A stretch of 64,000 bases of DNA, taken from the NCBI GenBank assembly GCA_045531585.1, contig JAZSEH010000022.1, positions 1 to 64,000 of the forward strand. Direction: 5' to 3'. Shown here piece after piece: positions 26,123-33,035 of this stretch. Both the position numbers and the translations under genes were made by a program. This DNA comes from SIG587 sp045531585 (GTDB lineage Bacteria; Bacillota; Clostridia; Oscillospirales; Acutalibacteraceae). The notes beneath the pieces are model-generated. The model did not search any database. It had not been told where the DNA came from and saw only the letters and a list, made by a program, of their open reading frames with translations. How positions within the stretch are numbered: position 1 is the first letter of the stretch; every line of letters begins with the position of its first letter.

Positions 26123-27190
26123 ATGTCTGATAAGGTACTTATGAAGGGTAATGAAGCCATTGCCGAGGCCGCTATTATTGCAGGCTGTCGCCACTACTTT
26201 GGCTACCCCATTACTCCCCAGACCGAAATTGCAGCCTATATGGCTAAGAAGATGCCTAAAATAGGCGGCACCTTCCTTCAGGCCGAAAGTGAAATTGCGG
26301 CCATAAATATGGTATACGGTGTTTCTTCAACGGGAAAACGTGTTATGACATCCTCAAGCAGTCCGGGTATTGCACTTAAGAGTGAGGGTCTTTCCTATCT
26401 TGCAGGTGCCGACCTGCCCGCACTTGTTGTAAACGTTCAGCGAGGCGGTCCGGGTCTTGGCGGTATTCAGCCCAGCCAGTCTGACTATTTTCAGGCTACC
26501 AAGGCAGGCGGTCACGGAGATTTCCGTATGATTGTTCTTGCCCCTGCCTCCGTTCAGGAGATGGCAGAGCTTACCGTTAAGGGCTTTGAGCTTGCCGATA
26601 CATACAGAATGACCTCTATGATACTTGCTGACGGTACTATGGGTCAGATGATGGAGCCTGTTTCCCTTGACCTTGAGGTTAAGGCTGCCCCCGAAAAGCC
26701 TTGGGCAACCACAGGCACAAAAGGTGAGCGTACTCACAATATTGTAAACTCACTTTTCCTTGCTCCTGAGGAGCTTGAGAAGTTTAACTTTGAGCGTTTT
26801 GAGCGTTATAAGTACATTGAAGAAAATGAAGCAATGTATGAGGAATATATGATGGAGGATGCCGAAATTTGCATTGCCGCTTTCGGTATTGCCGCCCGTG
26901 TTTCCAAAAACGCCATTAACGAGGCCAGAAAGCAGGGCATTAAGGTTGGTATGATTCGTCCCATTACCCTGTGGCCCTTCCCTGTAAAGCCCTTTGAGAA
27001 GGCCGCCGATAAGGTTAAATCCGTTATTAGTGTTGAGCTTTCTATGGGACAGATGATTGAGGATATCCGCCTTGCAACAAGCTGTAAGGTTCCCGTAACC
27101 CTTTGCAACCGTGTTGGCGGTATGATTCCTTCTCCAAATCAGGTGCTTGAGGCTATTAAGGCTGCAGCAGAAAACGGAGGTGCAAAATAA
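26123..27190 (+). CDS. vorB: Branched-chain 2-oxoacid ferredoxin oxidoreductase, alpha subunit
   Basis: The 355-residue subunit carries the pyrimidine-binding half of the TPP site. Motifs are MKGNEAIAEAAIIAGC, YFGYPITPQTEI near 27, FLQAESEIAAINMVYGV near 50 and QRGGPGLGGIQPSQSDY near 108. This four-subunit architecture is shared by VOR (2-oxoisovalerate) and KOR (2-oxoglutarate) enzymes, which sequence alone separates poorly. The neighbouring branched-chain aminotransferase and BCAA T-box favour VOR. Confidence 0.88.
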   Translation: MSDKVLMKGNEAIAEAAIIAGCRHYFGYPITPQTEIAAYMAKKMPKIGGTFLQAESEIAAINMVYGVSSTGKRVMTSSSSPGIALKSEGLSYLAGADLPALVVNVQRGGPGLGGIQPSQSDYFQATKAGGHGDFRMIVLAPASVQEMAELTVKGFELADTYRMTSMILADGTMGQMMEPVSLDLEVKAAPEKPWATTGTKGERTHNIVNSLFLAPEELEKFNFERFERYKYIEENEAMYEEYMMEDAEICIAAFGIAARVSKNAINEARKQGIKVGMIRPITLWPFPVKPFEKAADKVKSVISVELSMGQMIEDIRLATSCKVPVTLCNRVGGMIPSPNQVLEAIKAAAENGGAK

Positions 27191-27945
27191 TGGTAGTATT
27201 TGATAAACCCAAAGCTTTAGCAGATGTTCCCATGCATTACTGCCCCGGTTGCACACACGGTATTGTTCACCGCCTTGTTGCCGAGGTTATTGATGAGCTG
27301 GGCATTGAGGGCAAGACCATTGGTATTGCTCCCGTTGGTTGCTCTGTTATGGCATATAACTATTTTAACTGTGATATGATTGAGGCCGCTCACGGAAGAG
27401 CACCTGCAGTTGCTACAGGTGTTAAGCGTGCCGACCCTGAGAATCATATTGTATTCACCTATCAGGGTGACGGTGACCTTGCCTCCATTGGTATGGCAGA
27501 AACCGTACACTCTGCCGCAAGAAATGAAAATATAACCGTTATATTCATTAACAACGCCATTTACGGTATGACAGGCGGTCAGATGGCTCCTACATCCCTT
27601 CCCGGTCAGGTAACCCAGACCTCCCCCTACGGTCGTGACGTTAAGCATTGCGGTTATCCCGTTAAGGTTTGCGAGATGCTCAGTGAGCTTGAGGGTCCCG
27701 AATATCTTGAGCGCGTTACCGTAAACAACGTTAAGAATATTAAAAACGCCAAAAAGGCTATTAAAAAGGCCTTCCAGAATCAGATAGACGGCAAGGGCTT
27801 CTCCCTTGTTGAGGTTGTTTCCACCTGTCCCACCAACTGGGGTATGACTCCTCAGAAGGCACTTAAGTGGATAGATGACAATATGCTTCCCTACTATCCC
27901 CTTGGCGTTTATAAGGATCGCTCTGCCGCAAAGGAGGAAAAATAA
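27190..27945 (+). CDS. vorA: Branched-chain 2-oxoacid ferredoxin oxidoreductase, beta subunit
   Basis: The 251-residue TPP-binding subunit has YCPGCTHGIVHRL near 17, VGCSVMAYNYFNCD near 50, and the TPP/Mg motif YQGDGDLASIGMAET near 93, with NNAIYGMTGGQMAPTS near 118. It overlaps the alpha subunit stop by one base and the gamma start by one base. It does the decarboxylation, or in reverse the carboxylation, of the acyl group. Confidence 0.9.
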   Translation: MVVFDKPKALADVPMHYCPGCTHGIVHRLVAEVIDELGIEGKTIGIAPVGCSVMAYNYFNCDMIEAAHGRAPAVATGVKRADPENHIVFTYQGDGDLASIGMAETVHSAARNENITVIFINNAIYGMTGGQMAPTSLPGQVTQTSPYGRDVKHCGYPVKVCEMLSELEGPEYLERVTVNNVKNIKNAKKAIKKAFQNQIDGKGFSLVEVVSTCPTNWGMTPQKALKWIDDNMLPYYPLGVYKDRSAAKEEK

Positions 27946-28484
27946 TGAGTACAAAGAATTTTCTGTTTTCCGGTTTCGGCGGTCAGGGTATTCTCTTTGC
28001 AGGTAAATTTCTTGCCTACAAGGGTCTGACCGAGGGTAAAAACGTTAGTTGGCTTCCCTCCTACGGTCCCGAAATGCGCGGCGGTACTGCAAGCTGCTCG
28101 GTAATAGTCAGCGATGAGGCCGTTGGCTCCCCCATTGTTTCAAATCCCGATATTTTGGTTGCAATGAATCTGCCCAGCCTTGATAAGTTTGAAAATGACG
28201 TTAATGCAGGCGGTCTTGTATTTGCCGATTCCGCACTTATTGAGCGCAAGGTAGCCCGTGATGATATTACCGCATACTATGTTCCTGCAACCCGTCTTGC
28301 AGGTGAAAACGGTATGCCCACCCTTGCTAATATGATTATTATGGGTAAGATTTTAAAGGTGCTTGGCGAGTATGACGAGGAAAGCCTTAAAGCCACAATG
28401 GCAAAGGTTATTCCCCCGAAGCACGCGGATATGCTTGAAGTAAACCTTAAAGCGCTGAAACTCGGCGCTGATTATGAGGAGTAA
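27945..28484 (+). CDS. vorC: Branched-chain 2-oxoacid ferredoxin oxidoreductase, gamma subunit
   Basis: The 179-residue gamma subunit has SGFGGQGILFAGKFLAY near 9 and the SYGPEMRGGTASCSVIVSD segment near 44, conserved in this family and thought to bind CoA. With the delta, alpha and beta genes it completes the enzyme. The aminotransferase gene begins five bases after its stop. Confidence 0.9.
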   Translation: MSTKNFLFSGFGGQGILFAGKFLAYKGLTEGKNVSWLPSYGPEMRGGTASCSVIVSDEAVGSPIVSNPDILVAMNLPSLDKFENDVNAGGLVFADSALIERKVARDDITAYYVPATRLAGENGMPTLANMIIMGKILKVLGEYDEESLKATMAKVIPPKHADMLEVNLKALKLGADYEE

Positions 28485-28489
28485 TAAAT

Positions 28490-29551
28490 ATGAATATTTC
28501 TATTACAAAAACAGCTGCACCCAAGGTTAAGCCTGAGGCTTCAACCCTTGGCTTTGGTAAATTCTTTACCGACCACATGTTTATGATGGACTTTAGTCGT
28601 GAAAAGGGTTGGTACAATGCAAGGATTATTCCCTTTGCAAACATTTCTCTGCACCCTGCCTCCACCGTACTTCACTACGGCTCTGAAATTTTCGAGGGCT
28701 TAAAGGCATACCGCCGTGCAGACGGCAAGGTTCAGATGTTCAGACCTATGGAAAATATCCGTAGAATGAATAACTCTGCAGACAGACTTTGTTTGCCCCA
28801 AATCCCTGAGGATTTAGCCCTTGAGGTTCTTACAAAGTTTGTAGAAATGGAGCAGGACTGGACTCCCAGCGCACCGGGTACCTCCCTTTATCTTCGTCCC
28901 TTTATGTTTGGTAACGATGAAACCCTCGGTGTTCACGCCGTTCATAATGCAACCTTCGTTATAATTGCATCCCCTGTTGGAAGCTATTACAAGGAGGGCA
29001 TTAATCCTGTTAAGATTATGATTGAGGATGAGGACGTTCGCGCAGTTCGCGGAGGTACAGGTTACGCCAAGTGTGGCGGTAACTATGCCGCATCCAACCG
29101 CGCAGGTGAACGCGCCGAACAGAAGGGTTACTCTCAGGTGCTTTGGCTTGACGGTGTTGAGCGCAAGTACATTGAAGAGGTTGGCGCTATGAACGTTATG
29201 TTCAAAATCGGCGGCGAGGTTATCACACCTATGCTTTCGGGCTCCATTCTCCCCGGTATTACAAGAAAGTCCTGTATTGAGGTTCTTAAAAAAGCAGGCT
29301 ACAAGGTAAGTGAGCGACTGCTTAGCATTGACGAGCTTGCCGCTGCTATGGAAAACGGCACCCTTGAAGAGGCTTGGGGTTGCGGTACCGCCGCAGTTGT
29401 TTCCCCCATTGGTGAGCTTTGCTACAAGGATAAGAAATACACCGTAAATAACGGTGAAATAGGCAAGGTTACCCAGATGCTTTACGATACCTTAACAGGT
29501 ATTCAGTGGGGCAAAATTGAGGACACCTTCGGCTGGACCTACCAGATATAA
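28490..29551 (+). CDS. ilvE: Branched-chain amino acid aminotransferase
   Basis: This 353-residue fold-type IV PLP enzyme interconverts Val, Leu, Ile and their 2-oxoacids. The Schiff-base lysine is Lys194 in GTGYAKCGGNYAAS. Other family motifs are VLHYGSEIFEGLKAY near 60, LYLRPFMFG near 130, EEVGAMNVMF near 227 and the phosphate-binding SGSILPGITRKS near 247. The eukaryote-like long form (about 350 residues) is used. Directly behind the oxidoreductase, it links 2-oxoacids from that enzyme to amino acids. Confidence 0.94.
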   Translation: MNISITKTAAPKVKPEASTLGFGKFFTDHMFMMDFSREKGWYNARIIPFANISLHPASTVLHYGSEIFEGLKAYRRADGKVQMFRPMENIRRMNNSADRLCLPQIPEDLALEVLTKFVEMEQDWTPSAPGTSLYLRPFMFGNDETLGVHAVHNATFVIIASPVGSYYKEGINPVKIMIEDEDVRAVRGGTGYAKCGGNYAASNRAGERAEQKGYSQVLWLDGVERKYIEEVGAMNVMFKIGGEVITPMLSGSILPGITRKSCIEVLKKAGYKVSERLLSIDELAAAMENGTLEEAWGCGTAAVVSPIGELCYKDKKYTVNNGEIGKVTQMLYDTLTGIQWGKIEDTFGWTYQI

Positions 29552-29558
29552 TGACAAA

Positions 29559-29588
29559 AAATCCGATTTTAAAAATCGGATTTTTTTA
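29559..29588 (+). terminator. Terminator after ilvE
   Basis: AAATCCGATTTT pairs with AAAATCGGATTT around a short loop and is followed by TTTTT. It ends the Val-type operon before the glycosidase-like gene. Confidence 0.85.
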
Positions 29589-29617
29589 TTGCATAGTTTT
29601 TCTATCTATGATATACT
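29589..29617 (+). promoter_or_regulatory. Promoter of the GH78-like gene
   Basis: TTGCAT (29589-29594), a 17-base spacer and TATACT (29612-29617), directly downstream of the ilvE terminator. Confidence 0.6.
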
Positions 29618-29645
29618 TTTTTTGAAATTTACCGGAGGTGATTTA

Positions 29646-31310
29646 ATGAGGCTTTCAGAAAAAATCAACTCAACCTATACCGATAAAAGAATAAGGCAGG
29701 ATATACTTCCCGTAAGGGTTGTTGCCACCTTTGGCGACGTAAAAAATGCAGAGTATCTGCTTAAAGAGAAGCTTCCTCAGGTAACCTTAAAGGAAAGCTC
29801 CTGTGTTACCCTTTCAAATGCCCATGAAGAAACCGCCGCCATTATCCTTGATTTTGGCAGAGAAATTAACGGAGGTCTTCGGATTTTGGGCTTTTCTGCC
29901 ACAAATGGCTGTGCTGAGGTACATATAACCTTTGGCGAATCGGTATCTGAGACAATGAGTGATGTTGGTGAAAAGGGTGCAACAAACGACCACACACTCA
30001 GAGATTTTAATACCTCCATTATGAGCTACAGTGACCAGACCTTTGGTGAAACAGGCTTTCGTTTTGCTAAAATTAAATTACTTGGAAAGAATGTTTCTCT
30101 TTCCCTTAAAAGCATTATGGCAGTTTTTGTTTATAATGATATTGAATATAAGGGAAGCTTTGAGTGCAACGACCCGATTTTAAACGATATCTACAATACC
30201 TGTGCTTACACCTGCCATTTATGTATGCAAAGATATTTGTGGGACGGTATTAAAAGAGACCGCCTTGTGTGGGTTGGTGATATGCACCCGGAGATGTTAA
30301 CCGTTAAAACCGTTTTTGGTGACAGCGATATTATGACCGATACCATAAATTTTGCGAGAAAAACTACCCCCTCTCCCGAATTTATGAACGGATATCCAAC
30401 CTACTCTATATGGTGGTTATGCATACTTTGGGATTGGTATTTTTACACGGGTAACAAGGAATTTTTGAACCAAAACAAGGAATATGCTTTAGGGCTTATC
30501 CGTCAGATTTTAAATTATATATCCTCTAACGGAAGTGATACCTTTGATTATAAATTCCTTGACTGGCCCACAAGCACAAATGAAGCAGGGGCACAAGGAG
30601 TTAAGGGTCTTTTAGGCTTGGGCCTTAAGGCCGCATCTAAGCTTTCGGGTGAACTTGGAGACAAGGCTGTTCAAAAGGAATGTAATCAAAAGCTTGAGGC
30701 TATGGGAAAAAGAAAATATTCGTTCTTCGGTGCAAAGCAAACTGCCGCCGTTTTAGCCCTTGCAGATTTTACCGATACAGAAAAAGCCGCCGAATTTATT
30801 TTAGAGGGTGGCGCAAAGGGTATGTCCACCTTTATGAGCTATTATATTTTAACCGTTGCCGCTAAAAACAGTGTTGCCGGTGCCTTGGATATGCTAAAGG
30901 AATATTACGGCGGTATGCTGAATATGGGAGCCACAACCTTTTGGGAGGATTTCGATATATCCTGGCTTGATAATGCGGCTCCTATTAACGAAATAGTACC
31001 CGAAGGCAAAAGTGATATTCACGCTGACTTCGGCGCATTTTGCTACAAGGGACTACGGCATAGCCTATGCCACGGCTGGAGCAGCGGTCCCACCGCTTTT
31101 CTCGCAGAAAAGGTTCTTGGAATAAGCGTTACAAAGGCAGGTTGCAAGGAAATTACAATTTCTCCCGACCTTGGCGGTCTTTCCTGGGCAAGGGGAACCT
31201 TCCCTACTCCTTTGGGCACTGTCAGCGTTTCACATCACCGATTAGAGAATGGAAATATTGAAACCACCGTAGATGCACCCAAGGGTATTGTAATAATAAA
31301 AAAGGGTTGA
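29646..31310 (+). CDS. Alpha-L-rhamnosidase-like (GH78) six-hairpin glycosidase
   Basis: The 554-residue protein looks like the GH78 family. An N-terminal beta region (about 1-165) ends in FECNDPILNDIYNTCAYT. It is followed by an (alpha/alpha)6 barrel with QRYLWDGIKRDRLVWVGDMHPE near 195-216, the usual substrate-site segment of these enzymes. There is no signal peptide, so it should be cytoplasmic. Start ATG 29646 follows GGAGGTG at 29634-29640. It has its own promoter and is shorter than many family members. Its place between BCAA units is odd; substrate is unknown. Confidence 0.75.
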   Translation: MRLSEKINSTYTDKRIRQDILPVRVVATFGDVKNAEYLLKEKLPQVTLKESSCVTLSNAHEETAAIILDFGREINGGLRILGFSATNGCAEVHITFGESVSETMSDVGEKGATNDHTLRDFNTSIMSYSDQTFGETGFRFAKIKLLGKNVSLSLKSIMAVFVYNDIEYKGSFECNDPILNDIYNTCAYTCHLCMQRYLWDGIKRDRLVWVGDMHPEMLTVKTVFGDSDIMTDTINFARKTTPSPEFMNGYPTYSIWWLCILWDWYFYTGNKEFLNQNKEYALGLIRQILNYISSNGSDTFDYKFLDWPTSTNEAGAQGVKGLLGLGLKAASKLSGELGDKAVQKECNQKLEAMGKRKYSFFGAKQTAAVLALADFTDTEKAAEFILEGGAKGMSTFMSYYILTVAAKNSVAGALDMLKEYYGGMLNMGATTFWEDFDISWLDNAAPINEIVPEGKSDIHADFGAFCYKGLRHSLCHGWSSGPTAFLAEKVLGISVTKAGCKEITISPDLGGLSWARGTFPTPLGTVSVSHHRLENGNIETTVDAPKGIVIIKKG

Positions 31311-31335
31311 CAAATAATTTTTACTGTGATATAAT
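31307..31335 (+). promoter_or_regulatory. Promoter of the Leu-type T-box unit
   Basis: TTGACA (31307-31312), a 17-base spacer and TATAAT (31330-31335), a full consensus. The -35 overlaps the stop codon of the preceding gene. Confidence 0.88.
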
Positions 31336-31341
31336 ACATAA

Positions 31342-31615
31342 AAATTTTTCAAATGCGATGAAGGAATTATTTTTGATTCACCACTTCCTTTCAGAGAGCC
31401 GTCGTTTGGTGCAAGGCGGTAGGAAACGAACCGAAAAGTCTCATTCCGGAGCAGAGTTGCCGAAATTTATTGTAAGCAACTACGGCTTGCCCCGTTATCT
31501 TGGCAGAAGGCTTGTTGGAGCCTTAGTGAGTGACCGTGTTTTACGGTAATCAGGGTGGTACCGCGAATTGTTATTCGTCCCTGAGGTTGGATGTCCCAGC
31601 CTCAGGGACTTTTTA
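31342..31615 (+). ncRNA. T-box leader 3, specifier CUC (Leu)
   Basis: Stem I has a K-turn region GATGAA opposite GGA, helix GGAA with TTCC (31444-31447), and a distal CCGTC/GGCGG arm with AGAGAG and TTTGGTGCAA. The codon one purine (A 31443) before TTCC is CTC at 31440-31442, leucine. The T-box TGGTACCGCG is at 31556-31565, with the U expected for A73. The terminator is GTCCCTGAGG (31578-31587) with CCTCAGGGAC (31600-31609) and TTTTT. The sequence has diverged from leaders 1 and 2. An 80-codon open frame here is non-coding. The leader fills the 338-base gap. Confidence 0.92.
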
Positions 31616-31648
31616 TGTGGCAGAACATTTTTGAAAGGAAAGAATGAA

Positions 31649-33028
31649 ATGCAGAAAATCAGAATTATTGACAACACACTTACACAGGAAAACAGCACCT
31701 TTTCCTTTAAGGAGAAGATAGAGATTGCACGTCAGCTTGAAAAGCTAAGTGTTGATACCATTGAATTGCCTGAAATTGAGGACGAGCGCACCGATATTCT
31801 TTTTGTACGCACCGTTTCCTCCTTTGTAAAAAACAGTATTCTTTCTGTAGCGGCAGGCTCCACTATGGAGAGCATTGAAAATGCCGCCGCCGCTCTTAGC
31901 GGTACGGCAAAGCCCTGCATAAGAATAGAGCTGCCTATGTCTACCGTGGGTATGGAGTATATAAGCCGCAAAAAGGCGCCTAAAATGCTTGAATGGATAA
32001 CCGAGTGCATTACCTCCGCAAGAAAAAGCTGCAGTGACGTTGAGTTTTGTGCGGTAGACGCCACACGCGCTGAAAAGGAATTTTTAAACACCGCCCTTGC
32101 CGCTGCAGTAGAGGCAGGAGCAACAAGGGTGTGCATTTGTGACAGCACAGGAGATATGATGCCTGATGATTTTGCCGCCTTTGCCGCTTCCATAAAAGAA
32201 AATATAAGCGTTCCTATGGGAGTACGCTGTAATAATAAAAACGGTCTTGCCGCCGCTCAGGCGATTCTTAGTGTTCGCAAGGGTATCGAGTGCATTAAGG
32301 CCGATATAGACGGTAACGGTGTTCCCCTTGAGACCTTCTCTGATATGGTTAAAAATTGCGGAAATGATTACGGTTTTTACTCCGATATAAAGACAACCGA
32401 ACTCCACAGAACGGTTAAGCAGATTCAGTGGATAAGCGAAAATACCAAAAATGATAAATCCGCTATGCATGTGGCCACAACCGAGGAAACCAGTCTACAT
32501 CTTGACGCTAAGGACGATATTTCTGCCGTTATCACCGCCGCCGCAAAGCTTGGCTATGATTTATCTGAGGATGATCAGGCAAAGGTTTACGAGGAGTTCT
32601 GCCGCGTTGCAGATAAAAAGGACGTAGGTGCTAAGGAGCTTGAGGCCATTATTGCCAGTGTTGCTCTCCAAGTACCTGCAACCTATAAGCTGATTAACTA
32701 TGTTGTAAACAGCGGTAACATTATCTCCTCCAGCGCCCAGCTTACTCTGGAAAAGGACGGTAAGGAGATTCAGGGCGTACAGATGGGCGACGGCCCCATT
32801 GATGCCGCATTTAAGGCTATTGAAAGCATTATCGGCACCCACTATGAGCTTGACGATTTTCAGATTCAATCGGTTACCGAGGGCAAGCAGGCTCTTGGTA
32901 GTGCCATTGTTAAGCTGCGTTCAGGGGGTAATCTTTACTCGGGCAACGGTATCTCCACCGATATTATTGGAGCAAGTATACGCGCCTATGTGAGTGCAAT
33001 TAACAAGATAGTTTACGAGGAGGCTTAA
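31649..33028 (+). CDS. LeuA-like protein with degenerate catalytic motifs
   Basis: The 459-residue protein aligns with the isopropylmalate/citramalate synthase family: a DRE-TIM barrel (1-about 270), a linker, and a C-terminal LeuA allosteric domain (about 345-459; NYVVNSGNIISSSAQLTL, GPIDAAFKAIE). The catalytic signatures are lost. The usual TLRDGEQ is NTLTQEN, HCHNDLGLA is RCNNKNGLAAA, and the GERAGN loop is GNGVPLE. The metal ligands and catalytic Arg are therefore missing, while the leucine-sensing domain looks whole. Start ATG 31649 follows GAAAGGAAAG. It may be a sensor, scaffold or regulator, or an enzyme of changed chemistry. It should not be called an active 2-isopropylmalate synthase. 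Confidence 0.8.
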   Translation: MQKIRIIDNTLTQENSTFSFKEKIEIARQLEKLSVDTIELPEIEDERTDILFVRTVSSFVKNSILSVAAGSTMESIENAAAALSGTAKPCIRIELPMSTVGMEYISRKKAPKMLEWITECITSARKSCSDVEFCAVDATRAEKEFLNTALAAAVEAGATRVCICDSTGDMMPDDFAAFAASIKENISVPMGVRCNNKNGLAAAQAILSVRKGIECIKADIDGNGVPLETFSDMVKNCGNDYGFYSDIKTTELHRTVKQIQWISENTKNDKSAMHVATTEETSLHLDAKDDISAVITAAAKLGYDLSEDDQAKVYEEFCRVADKKDVGAKELEAIIASVALQVPATYKLINYVVNSGNIISSSAQLTLEKDGKEIQGVQMGDGPIDAAFKAIESIIGTHYELDDFQIQSVTEGKQALGSAIVKLRSGGNLYSGNGISTDIIGASIRAYVSAINKIVYEEA

Positions 33029-33035
33029 ATTTAAA

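Noticed and set aside
31307..31549. 80-codon open frame over the Leu T-box
   Set aside because: It lies wholly within the structured leader, has no ribosome site and its sequence is explained by T-box stems.
31649..33028. Active 2-isopropylmalate synthase (leuA)
   Set aside because: The metal-binding and catalytic motifs of the family are replaced, so only the fold relation is claimed.
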